64,000 nucleotides of DNA. Origin: Clostridia bacterium (lineage in GTDB: Bacteria > Bacillota > Clostridia > Lachnospirales > Lachnospiraceae). The notes beneath the pieces are model-generated. The model saw only the letters and a program-made list of their open reading frames with translations. It did no database searches and was not told the origin of the DNA. The stretch spans positions 124,001 through 188,000 of the forward strand of contig CAJTHL010000001.1 in the NCBI GenBank assembly GCA_910576205.1, written 5' to 3'. A program made the position numbers and the translations under genes. This document shows positions 8,049 through 17,036 of the stretch, piece by piece (positions within the stretch are counted from its first letter, which is position 1; the number at the start of each line of letters is the position of its first letter).

Positions 8049-8789
8049 ATGGATAATCGGAAATATAGTATGATACGTGAGGCCCTGGAAAAGAGTCATT
8101 ACACCGTGGCTTTCTGTGGAACCGGCATGATGAAAGAGTCCGGGATGCCCAGCATGCGGGACCCGGAGATTGCTTACGAGGTGGAGAAAAAGTACGGATA
8201 TTCCCCGGAGGAAATTTTTACATCCGCTTTTTACGCTACCAGGACAGAGACATTTTTTGATTATTACCGGAATGAAATGCTGGGAAAACCCCTGGAGCCC
8301 AGCAAGGCCTTTTATGCCCTGGCGGAACTGGAGCGCCGGGGAAAGCTTCAGTACTGCGTTACAAATAATGTATATAACCTGCCTGGCCGCGCAGGCTGCC
8401 AGAATGTAATGAACCTTCACGGAATTGTGGAGGAAAACAAGTGTCCCCGCTGTGGGCGGGAGTATTCCCTGGATTATATCATAACTTCCAGACGTACCCC
8501 TCTGTGTGAAAGCTGTATGAGCCCTGTCCGCCCCCAGGTGCTGCTCTTTGGGGAGATGGTGGACAATCAGCGGATGACCCGGGCCGTGCAGCAGATCGAG
8601 AAGGCGGAGGTACTGCTTGTTCTGGGCACCACCTTAAACTCCGGTCTGTGCGAGGGGTATCTTGACTATTTCCAGGGTTCTACCCTGATTCTGATTAACA
8701 GTACGGAGCATTTTCTGGACGAGAAAGCAGACATTGTGTTGCATGAGGAGGTAAAGGAAGCTTTACCTGCTATTGTGTGCCCCCAGTAA
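8049..8789 (+). CDS. Divergent SIR2-family (sirtuin) protein
   Basis: A 246-residue protein with the sirtuin layout: an N-terminal Rossmann part, the catalytic-type His in NLHG (about residue 124), a four-cysteine zinc ribbon (CPRC, then CESC) and a C-terminal VLGTTLNSG. Typical sirtuins deacylate lysines using NAD. Here the NAD motifs are changed: GAGxSxxSGIPdFR reads GTGMMKESGMPSMR, and TQNID reads TNNVY, so a conserved Asp and Gln of the NAD pocket are lost. The protein may bind NAD or ADP-ribose differently, or be inactive. GAGGGAGG precedes the start. It is divergent from clpX and followed by xpt. Confidence 0.82.
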   Translation: MDNRKYSMIREALEKSHYTVAFCGTGMMKESGMPSMRDPEIAYEVEKKYGYSPEEIFTSAFYATRTETFFDYYRNEMLGKPLEPSKAFYALAELERRGKLQYCVTNNVYNLPGRAGCQNVMNLHGIVEENKCPRCGREYSLDYIITSRRTPLCESCMSPVRPQVLLFGEMVDNQRMTRAVQQIEKAEVLLVLGTTLNSGLCEGYLDYFQGSTLILINSTEHFLDEKADIVLHEEVKEALPAIVCPQ

Positions 8790-8806
8790 AAAACGAGAGA
8801 AAGAAG

Positions 8807-8832
8807 AAGGGATGCGCCACGCGTCCCTTTTT
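8807..8832 (+). terminator. Terminator-like hairpin between the sirtuin gene and xpt
   Basis: AAGGGA (8807-8812) pairs with TCCCTT (8824-8829), extended inward by CGC pairs, and TTTTT follows. It lies only 17 bases before the xpt start, so it either separates the two genes or attenuates xpt. Confidence 0.6.
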
Positions 8833-8848
8833 CCCAAAAGGAGAATAT

Positions 8849-9421
8849 ATGGAAGCGTTACGAGAGAGAATCCAGGCAGAGGGAAAAATGCTGGGAGAGG
8901 ATATTTTAAAGGTAGACAGTTTTATCAACCATCAGGTGGATGTGGCGCTCATGGAGGAGATCGGCCAGGATATCGCAAAGCATTTTGCCGGTCAGGGCAT
9001 CACGAAGATTTTTACTATTGAGTCCTCGGGGATTGCCCCGGCAGTGTTCGCATCAAAGTACATGGAGCTTCCCCTGGTAATACTGAAAAAGAAAAGCTCC
9101 AGAACCTTAAGTCAGAACCTGTGGCAGACAGAGGTAATCTCCTATACCAAGGACGTCACCTACGAACTGACCTTGTCCAAGGATTACATAAACGACCAGG
9201 ATCATATTCTGATTATCGACGATTTCCTGGCAAACGGCGAGGCGGCCACAGGCGCGGTCCGTCTTATCCGCAAGGCCCACGCCACTGTGGCCGGGCTGGC
9301 TGTCCTTATTGAGAAGGCTTACCAGCCTGGCCGGGGAAAGCTTGAGGCCCAGGGCATTACGGTGTACGCCCAGACCAGGATCGCCCGCTGCGGGGAAGCC
9401 GGAATCGAGTTTGCCGGATAA
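8849..9421 (+). CDS. xpt: Xanthine phosphoribosyltransferase
   Basis: A 190-residue cytoplasmic enzyme of purine salvage that joins xanthine to PRPP to make XMP. The match covers the whole family length: MEALRERIQAEG at the start, LKVDSFINHQVD, the IESSGIAPAVFASK loop, KKKSSRTL, and the PRPP motif ILIIDDFLANGEAA (about residues 120-133). The start is ATG 8849, with AAAAGGAG at a good distance; the longer in-frame ATG at 8777 lies upstream of the terminator hairpin at 8807-8832. No purine-riboswitch aptamer was recognised before it. Confidence 0.93.
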   Translation: MEALRERIQAEGKMLGEDILKVDSFINHQVDVALMEEIGQDIAKHFAGQGITKIFTIESSGIAPAVFASKYMELPLVILKKKSSRTLSQNLWQTEVISYTKDVTYELTLSKDYINDQDHILIIDDFLANGEAATGAVRLIRKAHATVAGLAVLIEKAYQPGRGKLEAQGITVYAQTRIARCGEAGIEFAG

Positions 9422-9530
9422 CAGGCATACATTTCTTTCAACGTTTTTTAATAGGATTATCACAGTTTAAACACAAATCTCTGATAAACTGAAAAAACAA
9501 AAAGAAAGAGATTCCAAAGGAGTTGTTATT

Positions 9531-10973
<1,443 letters not shown>

Positions 10974-10993
10974 TAGAAGGATCTGTTAAACAC

Positions 10994-11030
10994 ACACCGA
11001 TGGCAGACGAAACTGTCCATCGGTGTATTT
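10994..11030 (+). terminator. Terminator of the htrA-like gene
   Basis: Perfect 10-base arms ACACCGATGG (10994-11003) and CCATCGGTGT (11017-11026) around a 13-base loop, followed by ATTTAT. The U-tract is weak, but the location just after the stop codon fits. Confidence 0.6.
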
Positions 11031-11153
11031 ATATTCCTGTGATATATGGATACGGCCTGCATGGTAACCATATGATACCAGGGCCGGAACCGGCGACACA
11101 GTCTTCCCGGCAAAAAATCTCTCCCCAGAGCCGGTTCTTTATCCCCTCCCCCC

Positions 11154-11182
11154 TTGTCACTCCTTTTCAAACGTAGTATAAT
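11154..11182 (+). promoter_or_regulatory. Promoter of the KDPG/KHG aldolase gene
   Basis: TTGTCA (11154-11159) and TATAAT (11177-11182) with a 17-base spacer, 80 bases before the aldolase start. No clear operator was seen in the leader. Confidence 0.75.
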
Positions 11183-11261
11183 AAAAACCGGAATCCATAC
11201 GCCAAAAAAGGCGGCTTCCACAGCAGAAACAACTTATTCTGGAGAAGGAGAATTCATAATC

Positions 11262-12221
11262 ATGCATGAAGTGTTGGAAAAAATCCAAAAAACCGGCATT
11301 GTACCCGTTGTCGTCCTCAATGACGCGAAAGACGCGGCTCCCCTGGCAAAGGCCCTCTGTGACGGCGGCCTGCCCTGTGCGGAGGTAACCTTCCGTACAG
11401 CCGCTGCGGAGGAATCCATCCGGGTGATGACTACGCAATACCCGGACATGCTGGTGGGCGCAGGTACTGTGCTGACCACGGAGCAGGTAGACCGGGCTGT
11501 GGCCGCAGGGGCAAAGTTTATCGTAAGCCCCGGCCTAAATCCCCGCATCGTAAAGTATTGTATCGACAAGGGCGTGCCCATCACCCCAGGGTGCTCGGGC
11601 CCCAGCGATGTAGAGCAGGCGTTGGAGGCTGGCCTGGAGGTGGTAAAATTCTTCCCGGCCGAGGCGGCAGGCGGACTGAATATGATTAAATCCATGGCGG
11701 CGCCCTACACCACCATGAAATTTATGCCCACCGGCGGCGTAAGCGCCTCCAATATGAAGAGCTATCTGGATTTTAAAAAGATTATCGCCGTAGGCGGAAG
11801 CTGGATGGTAAAGGGTGATCTTGTGGCAGCCGGGGATTTTGACAAAATCCGCGATCTGACCAGGGAAGCCGTCCACACCATGCTGGGCTTTGAGCTGCGC
11901 CACGTGGGCATCAACTGCAAGGACGAGGCGGAGGCAGACCAGGTGGCCGGACGCTTCGACGATGTATTCGGCTTCACAAAGAAGGCCGGCAACAGCTCCG
12001 TATTTGCCGGGACTGCCATCGAGGCCATGAAGGCTCCCTATCTGGGCGCAAACGGCCACATTGCCATCGGCACCAACTATGCAGGCCGGGCTCTGCATTA
12101 TCTTATGTCCCAGGGCTTTACCTTTGATATGGACACTGCCAAATATAAAGACGGCCAGTTAATCGCCGTCTATATGAAGGAAGAGATCGGCGGATTTGCC
12201 GTGCATCTGGTGCAGAAATAG
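11262..12221 (+). CDS. eda: KDPG/KHG aldolase with extra C-terminal VOC-like domain
   Basis: A 319-residue protein. The first 205 residues are a class I aldolase (2-keto-3-deoxy-6-phosphogluconate / 2-keto-4-hydroxyglutarate), with AEVTFRTAAAEE holding the catalytic Glu, SPGLNPRIV, PGCSGPSD and EVVKFFPAEAAGG holding the Schiff-base Lys. The remaining 110 residues (ELRHVGINCKDEAEADQVAG to the end) look like a vicinal-oxygen-chelate fold half. The usual Eda is about 205-215 residues, so this is a fused form. The start is ATG 11262 with GGAGAAGGAG upstream. It is monocistronic between its own promoter and terminator, with no Entner-Doudoroff dehydratase nearby. Confidence 0.88.
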   Translation: MHEVLEKIQKTGIVPVVVLNDAKDAAPLAKALCDGGLPCAEVTFRTAAAEESIRVMTTQYPDMLVGAGTVLTTEQVDRAVAAGAKFIVSPGLNPRIVKYCIDKGVPITPGCSGPSDVEQALEAGLEVVKFFPAEAAGGLNMIKSMAAPYTTMKFMPTGGVSASNMKSYLDFKKIIAVGGSWMVKGDLVAAGDFDKIRDLTREAVHTMLGFELRHVGINCKDEAEADQVAGRFDDVFGFTKKAGNSSVFAGTAIEAMKAPYLGANGHIAIGTNYAGRALHYLMSQGFTFDMDTAKYKDGQLIAVYMKEEIGGFAVHLVQK

Positions 12222-12252
12222 ATTTTGCCAGGCTGATAAAATACGATTCCGG

Positions 12253-12302
12253 AAAAAAAGAGGGCTTCTCCCGGTTTTGCCGTGGAAAATCCCTCTTTTT
12301 TA
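12253..12302. terminator. Bidirectional terminator between eda and the C_GCAxxG_C_C gene
   Basis: AAAAAGAGGG (12254-12263) pairs with CCCTCTTTTT (12291-12300). A-runs and T-runs flank both sides, so it can stop transcription from both convergent genes. Confidence 0.75.
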
Positions 12303-12373
12303 TCTTCTGACCCAGGCTTCCAGATCTTTTTTCTGGTCTTACAGCCTGGCAGGGCCCTTCTCACCGTCTCTCT

Positions 12374-12832
12374 TTACAGAAGCCCTGTCTCCTTCATATA
12401 CTCCTCCAGGATCCCCGCCGCGCAGGCTACCAGCTCCGGGCAGGGACGCTTTTTGTAATACTCCTTAGTCCTCTCCTCGGGCTGCGGGGACTGGGTTTTC
12501 TGGGACAGCCCCAGAAGTTCCCTGCACACAATGCTTCCGTTCTTCTCCTCAAAGCGTCTGGCCAGCTCCTGAATCCGCCCATAGAGCTCTGCCTTTGCCT
12601 GCTTGTCCTTGGGATCGCTGTACCCGTACAGAAGGCCTGCGGCCAGAAACATGCCGCTGACCGCCCCACAGACTTCCCGAAGCCGCCCCATGCCGCCTCC
12701 CATGGAGGAGGCCAGCCGGTAAGCCGTCTCTTCATCCATCCCCGTCTTGTCGCAGAAGGCGCCAAATACAGCCTGGCTGCAGTTGTAGCCCTCCAGAAAC
12801 AGATTCTTGGCTTTTTCCTCATAAGTTCCCAT
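12374..12832 (-). CDS. C_GCAxxG_C_C family protein
   Basis: A 152-residue protein of the family named for its spaced cysteines: YNCSQAVFGAF near the N-terminus, REVCGAVSGMFLAAG in the middle, VCRELLG, and a C-terminal CPELVACAAGILEEY. The family is common in anaerobes and may bind a metal or cofactor; its function is unsettled. The start ATG 12832 follows AGGAGGAATAACAAA. That ribosome-binding site is the 3' end of the hairpin repeat at 12853-12961. Apart from that repeat the gene has no close partner. Confidence 0.85.
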   Translation of the reverse strand: MGTYEEKAKNLFLEGYNCSQAVFGAFCDKTGMDEETAYRLASSMGGGMGRLREVCGAVSGMFLAAGLLYGYSDPKDKQAKAELYGRIQELARRFEEKNGSIVCRELLGLSQKTQSPQPEERTKEYYKKRPCPELVACAAGILEEYMKETGLL

Positions 12833-12852
12833 TTTGTTATTCCTCCTATTAC

Positions 12853-12961
12853 AGTTCCACATCTATCCTCCCTAACCCCTGTGTACTGGAAGGATTTCTG
12901 ACTGCTTCGCATTCCGAAATCCTTCCGGGGGTCCGTACGGATAGATGCTGTTTCCAGTTCC
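12853..12961 (-). repeat. Intergenic hairpin repeat, copy 3 (before the C_GCAxxG_C_C gene)
   Basis: The longest copy. Minus strand: GGAACTGGAAACAGCATCTA, a nested middle, then GGATAGATGTGGAACTGTAA and TAGGAGG. The outer arms are CATCTATCC and GGATAGATG. The inner arms GGAAGGATTTC and GAAATCCTTCC are perfect 11-base complements. The element begins just after the lipase stop and ends in the ribosome-binding site of the next gene. Confidence 0.65.
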
Positions 12962-12965
12962 GCAT

Positions 12966-14363
12966 TTAAAATCCCCTGTCTTTTAATTCCGCCACAATCT
13001 GCACATATGTCTCCGTCACGTCAAATCCCTTGTAGTCCTCCCGCTTCAGATCAATGATATCCCCATGGGAAATCCCCCTGGTGTAAGTGTTGGAGATCAC
13101 CCCCCTGAAGTCGCCCCATTTCGCGGAAGCAACGCTGACCAGGCCGTCGTTTTCCCCCTCCAGGGGTTTAATCATGCAGTAGGGAACAGACAGCAGAAGG
13201 TGGCTCCAGGCATGCTTCATCCTGGAGGCATAGCTCTGGTAATACACGCCGGGGATATCCGGCATCTCCTCATTGAGCCGCCTGGTCTCCTCCGTGGAAA
13301 ACTGACGGGTGGCCGTATAGAAATCCGGATTCCTGTCCCCGAATTTCCGGAATGTCCTGTCAAAACACCCGGCGATAAACCGGTACAGCCATTCCGGAAG
13401 ACGGCAGGCGTAATCCACAAACCGGCAGCCCCGGTGGGGCGTGCTCATGGTGGTCAGCGACGCTACGTAGGGGGCCATGCCAAGCTTTGAGATGGCATAG
13501 CGGGCATCCAGACCACCCTTGGAGTGGGCGATAATATTTACCTTCTCACTGCCCGTCTCCCTTAAAATTTCCAGTATTTTCTTTTTTATATCCTCCCCAT
13601 TATAGACTACGGTTCCGAAAGCCTCCTGGTTTCCGTAAAAAATCACGGCCCCGTTTCGCATAAGCTCCCTGGGAATCCTGCCCCAGTAATTAAAATACCT
13701 AAGATCCCTAAACCCGACCCCGTGTACAAGAAGCAGAGGATAATGGGTAGCGCATATCCGGGAGTCCACCCTAAGCGTCCTCAGCAGTACCTTGTCCCGC
13801 TCAAACCCATACTCCTCCTCCACCAGGCGGCAGGCGTACAGGAGAACCACCAGATTCACCAGCGGAATCCACATAGTCAGCAGCATCGCCACCCTGCGCC
13901 AAACGCTTAGCCGCCGGGATGTAAAGAAAATCCGTATAACGCCGTTTGCCAGGTAGAGGAAGGCCACAGCCACAGCCAGGATCCCATTTACAATAAGGAT
14001 CCCTGTCTCCCACTGCCCCGCGTCCTCAAGGAGCCCCCAGGAGGTCAAAAGCGCCGGATACACCCGGATGAAAACCAGCGTCTGCGCCGTCAGTGCGTAT
14101 AAACCGCAGTAAACCAGGGTGCGCCCTCTTCGCATAACGCGCAGGCGCAGCCCTGTCTTTACCCTGTCCCAGGCGGGGGTTACATGAAGGTAGAGAGCCA
14201 GAAGCAAAAGCAGGAAAGCAGCCGACATCAACAGGCTCCACCGGAACATGGCGGATATATGCCGCCTTACCAGCGCCTCATCCAGAAGGCGCCACAGGAG
14301 TAACAGATTTCCTCCCATCGGCAGACAGACTGCCAACAAAAGCCTGTACAGCCATTTACGCAT
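12966..14363 (-). CDS. Membrane-anchored alpha/beta-hydrolase (lipase-like)
   Basis: A 465-residue protein. The N-terminal half has about five hydrophobic helices (first at residues 5-25, others at about 40-62, 85-105, 120-145 and 155-180). The C-terminal half is an alpha/beta-hydrolase: PLLLVHGVGFRD (oxyanion region), the nucleophile elbow IIAHSKGGLDAR with Ser in a GxSxG-like context, TMSTPHRG, and candidate acid and base in ENDGLVSV and ISHGDII. This matches the triacylglycerol lipase / PGAP1-like family; the substrate is unknown. It overlaps the ArsC-like gene upstream by 8 bases, so the two are probably translationally coupled. Confidence 0.83.
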   Translation of the reverse strand: MRKWLYRLLLAVCLPMGGNLLLLWRLLDEALVRRHISAMFRWSLLMSAAFLLLLLALYLHVTPAWDRVKTGLRLRVMRRGRTLVYCGLYALTAQTLVFIRVYPALLTSWGLLEDAGQWETGILIVNGILAVAVAFLYLANGVIRIFFTSRRLSVWRRVAMLLTMWIPLVNLVVLLYACRLVEEEYGFERDKVLLRTLRVDSRICATHYPLLLVHGVGFRDLRYFNYWGRIPRELMRNGAVIFYGNQEAFGTVVYNGEDIKKKILEILRETGSEKVNIIAHSKGGLDARYAISKLGMAPYVASLTTMSTPHRGCRFVDYACRLPEWLYRFIAGCFDRTFRKFGDRNPDFYTATRQFSTEETRRLNEEMPDIPGVYYQSYASRMKHAWSHLLLSVPYCMIKPLEGENDGLVSVASAKWGDFRGVISNTYTRGISHGDIIDLKREDYKGFDVTETYVQIVAELKDRGF

Positions 14364-14709
14364 GCGTCATCGCTTCCCATTCCTTCTCTTTAAATCCTAC
14401 ATAGATCTTCCCGTCCGTAATCAGAAGCGGCCGCTTTACCAGCATCCCGTCGGAGGCCAGCAGATCCAGCTGCTCCTCCAGAGGCATATCCGGCAGTTTT
14501 TTACTGAGCTCCAGCTCCCGGTACTTTATGCCGCTGGTATTGAAAAACTTCTTCACCGGATAACCGCTCTTTTCCACCCAGCCTTTAAGCTCATCCTTTG
14601 TGGGACGGTTTTCCACAATATGGCGGTCTTCAAATGTAAGATTGTGGGCCTCCAGCCACTTTTTTGCCTTCTGGCAGGTGCTGCATTTCGGATATTCAAT
14701 AAACAGCAT
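14356..14709 (-). CDS. ArsC/Spx-like thioredoxin-fold protein
   Basis: A 117-residue protein of the arsenate reductase (glutaredoxin-type) / Spx / YffB family. The redox motif is YPKCSTCQKAKKWL (CxxC, residues 9-12). KKFFNTSGIKYRELEL and MLVKRPLLITDGK are hallmark family segments. The CxxC is Spx- or YffB-like, and the genuine ArsC function is uncertain because no ars genes are nearby. The start at 14709 has AGAGGAGG upstream, close to a hairpin-repeat copy. Confidence 0.87.
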   Translation of the reverse strand: MLFIEYPKCSTCQKAKKWLEAHNLTFEDRHIVENRPTKDELKGWVEKSGYPVKKFFNTSGIKYRELELSKKLPDMPLEEQLDLLASDGMLVKRPLLITDGKIYVGFKEKEWEAMTHA

Positions 14710-14732
14710 TGGGTTTCCTCCTCTTGTATTTT

Positions 14733-14793
14733 AATTCCGCATCTGTCCTCCCAAAACCCTGGGTACCAGAAGCATTTCCGGCCAGATGCTGTT
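14733..14793 (-). repeat. Intergenic hairpin repeat, copy 4 (before the arsC/spx-like gene)
   Basis: Minus strand: AACAGCATCTGGCC, a loop containing ACCCAGGG, then GGACAGATGCGGAATTAAAA and, a few bases on, AGAGGAGG. The 5' GGAACT border is missing. The arms GCATCTG and CAGATGC are perfect. Confidence 0.6.
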
Positions 14794-14882
14794 ATTATTA
14801 TCATAACACAGGACAGGAAAATTGTCATGGAAAAGTAAAAGAAAGATGGGGTAGTTACACACGACTTACTTTAAAAAAAGTA

Positions 14883-14911
14883 TTGTCATAAATTATCGTG
14901 TACTGTATAAT
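14883..14911 (+). promoter_or_regulatory. Promoter of the receiver-GGDEF gene
   Basis: TTGTCA (14883-14888) and TATAAT (14906-14911) with a 17-base spacer, about 75 bases before the start codon at 14987. Confidence 0.75.
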
Positions 14912-14929
14912 AAAATTAAGAATAAAAGT

Positions 14930-14954
14930 ACCGCTGAAGAGCGGTTTGTTTTTG
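14930..14954 (+). promoter_or_regulatory. Leader hairpin with U-tract before the receiver-GGDEF gene
   Basis: ACCGCT (14930-14935), a GAAG tetraloop and AGCGGT (14940-14945), followed by TTGTTTTT. It lies about 12 bases after the expected transcription start and resembles a small attenuator. It is too short for a c-di-GMP riboswitch. Confidence 0.4.
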
Positions 14955-14986
14955 CACCCAGGCGGCTATAATAAGGAGCGTGTAAA

Positions 14987-15916
14987 ATGGAGAGAATATT
15001 AATTGTTGACGACAGCCCCCTCCAGGCTGCCCAGTTAAAGTCCATCCTGGAGAAGAATTATGATATTACAATCGCACAGACGGCAGAAGTAGGCCTGCGC
15101 TACGCAAGCACGGAAACCTTTTCCCTTATTCTGCTGGATGTGGTTATGCCGGGGATGGACGGGTTTACTCTGTTGAAAAAACTACAGGAGGAGATTGTTA
15201 CCCAGAGTATCCCTGTCATTCTGATTACCAGCCTTTCGGATATCGAAAATGAGCAGCACGGCCTGGTGCTGGGCGCGGTTGACTACATAACAAAGCCTTT
15301 CAGTCCGTTGATTGTAGAGGCCCGGGTCAACACGCATATTAAGCTGTATAATTATCGCAAACAGGTGGAATACCAATCCATGACAGATCAGTTGACCGGA
15401 GTCGCTAACCGGCGGCAGCACGACCATTACAGCATTATCAAATGGAACGAAGCCGTCCGTCTGCGGGTTCCCTTCTCGATCTGTATGTTTGACATTGACT
15501 TTTTCAAAGCATTCAACGACACCTTCGGGCATCCCGCCGGGGACAAAGTTATCACCTCTGTGGCACAGACAATATCTTCCTATCTGCAGCGCAGCACGGA
15601 CTTTTTTGCCCGCTATGGAGGAGAAGAATTTGTAGCGTTTATCCTGGGAGGAAATTCCACCAAAACCTTTAAGCACGTGACAAAAATCCGGAAGGCAGTG
15701 GAAAATCTTCACATCCCCCACGCACCGTCCGTGTCGGAATGGGTCACCATCAGTATCGGAGGCGTCACCTTAGTTCCCCAGTCGGAAAACGCCTATCCCT
15801 CCTACCTGAAAATCGCGGACACCATGTTATACGACGCCAAAAAATTCGGGCGCAACCAGGTTGTCTGGGCCGATGAGAAGATGCACCAGCTTCTGGAAAA
15901 GCCAGCTACCCCTTAG
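14987..15916 (+). CDS. Response regulator with GGDEF output (diguanylate cyclase)
   Basis: A 309-residue cytoplasmic protein. The receiver domain (residues 1-120) has the acidic pair VDDS, phospho-acceptor Asp in LLDVVMPGMDG (about 52) and Lys in YITKPFSP. The GGDEF domain (about 140-300) has the active motif RYGGEEF. An RxxD inhibitory site (RSTD) lies exactly five residues before it, so product feedback by c-di-GMP is likely. It should make c-di-GMP when phosphorylated, although the partner kinase is not in the window. GGAG precedes the start, with a consensus promoter and a leader hairpin upstream. Confidence 0.93.
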   Translation: MERILIVDDSPLQAAQLKSILEKNYDITIAQTAEVGLRYASTETFSLILLDVVMPGMDGFTLLKKLQEEIVTQSIPVILITSLSDIENEQHGLVLGAVDYITKPFSPLIVEARVNTHIKLYNYRKQVEYQSMTDQLTGVANRRQHDHYSIIKWNEAVRLRVPFSICMFDIDFFKAFNDTFGHPAGDKVITSVAQTISSYLQRSTDFFARYGGEEFVAFILGGNSTKTFKHVTKIRKAVENLHIPHAPSVSEWVTISIGGVTLVPQSENAYPSYLKIADTMLYDAKKFGRNQVVWADEKMHQLLEKPATP

Positions 15917-15944
15917 CATTAAACCAAGGAACGGAGGAGTTATC

Positions 15945-16493
15945 TTGAACTGGAAAGAGCTCTGGCAGCTTTATGCTGCCTTTTTCCGCATCGGAGGGCT
16001 GACCTTCGGCGGCGGATTAACTATGCTGCCCATGTTAAAGCATGAGCTTGTGGGAAAGAAAAACTGGATTACAGAGGAAGAGCTTATCGACTGCTATGCT
16101 ATCGGCCAGTGTACTCCGGGCATTATCGCCGTCAACACCGCAACCTTTGTCGGTTACCGGCGGCAGGGTATCCCCGGCGGCATCTTCGCCACCCTGGGCA
16201 TGGTATCTCCCTCCCTGGTGATTATTACCATGGTGGCAAGCTTCCTGCAGGCCCTTATGGATAACGTTTATTTCCAGCACGCCATGATGGGTATTAAAGG
16301 CGTGGTCTGCGCCCTTATGCTGAATACCGTTATTACCCTGGCAAAAAAGAGCCTGGTGAACCCCATCTGCATTGTCATCTGTATCGCAGCCTTTCTGCTG
16401 GCCTTTTTCACGCCTGTACCCACCATCGCCATCGTGGTGCTGGCCGGGATTTGCGGCGTTATTCTGGATAAAATGGGAGGGACTGTGAAATGA
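15945..16493 (+). CDS. Chromate transporter, first short subunit
   Basis: A 182-residue membrane protein of the CHR family (short, single-domain type). It contains the family signature GGLTFGGGLTMLPMLKHE near the N-terminus, CYAIGQCTPGIIAVNTATFVG and about five to six membrane helices. Paired short CHR proteins work as a heterodimer, moving chromate or a related oxyanion. The start is TTG at 15945, with GGAGGAG six bases upstream; the longer in-frame ATG would run into the preceding gene. It overlaps the second subunit by four bases (ATGA). Confidence 0.88.
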   Translation: MNWKELWQLYAAFFRIGGLTFGGGLTMLPMLKHELVGKKNWITEEELIDCYAIGQCTPGIIAVNTATFVGYRRQGIPGGIFATLGMVSPSLVIITMVASFLQALMDNVYFQHAMMGIKGVVCALMLNTVITLAKKSLVNPICIVICIAAFLLAFFTPVPTIAIVVLAGICGVILDKMGGTVK

Positions 16494-17032
16494 TTTATCT
16501 TCAGCTTTTCTGGGAATTTTTTAAGATCGGTCTCTTTGCCATTGGCGGCGGCCCGGCAACGCTTCCGTTTCTTATGGACCTGACCGAGAAATACGACTGG
16601 TTCACCATGGCTGACCTCACCAACATGGTGGCCGTGGCCGAAAGCACCCCCGGCCCCATCGGCCTCAATATGGCTACCTACGCAGGCTTTCACGCGGCAG
16701 GCATCCCAGGCGGCGTCACCGCCACCATGTCCCTTGTGCTGCCCAGCGTTATTGTGATTATCCTTGTAGCAAAATTTCTGGCCAACTTCAGCGAAAGCAA
16801 GACGGTGAAGGCTGTATTCTTCGGCATCCGGCCTGCTGTCACCGCCTTAATCGCCTCCGCAGTGGCAGGCCTCTTCCAGGTGGCTCTCATGACGGAAAAC
16901 GGCATTGCCGTAAAGCCTTTAATCCTTTGCGCCATTGTGTTCGGCCTTATGCACCTTAAAAAGCTTAAAAACCTGCATCCGGCTTTCTGGCTGCTGGGGG
17001 CGGCTGTTCTGGGCATTGTGTTTAAATTTTAA
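16490..17032 (+). CDS. Chromate transporter, second short subunit
   Basis: A 180-residue CHR-domain membrane protein, partner of the gene at 15945-16493. Signature segments are FKIGLFAIGGGPATLPFLMD and VAVAESTPGPIGLNMATYAG. Hydrophobic helices fill the C-terminal half. The start overlaps the previous stop as ATGA, a sign of coupled translation. It ends four bases from the convergent dipeptidase stop, with no clear terminator between them. The real substrate may not be chromate. Confidence 0.88.
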   Translation: MIYLQLFWEFFKIGLFAIGGGPATLPFLMDLTEKYDWFTMADLTNMVAVAESTPGPIGLNMATYAGFHAAGIPGGVTATMSLVLPSVIVIILVAKFLANFSESKTVKAVFFGIRPAVTALIASAVAGLFQVALMTENGIAVKPLILCAIVFGLMHLKKLKNLHPAFWLLGAAVLGIVFKF

Positions 17033-17036
17033 ACGT

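Noticed and set aside
8790..8848. Purine riboswitch before xpt
   Set aside because: The gap is 59 bases with only a terminator hairpin; the aptamer core sequences are missing.
14930..14954. c-di-GMP riboswitch before the GGDEF gene
   Set aside because: Only about 70 bases separate promoter and start codon and the GEMM core is absent.
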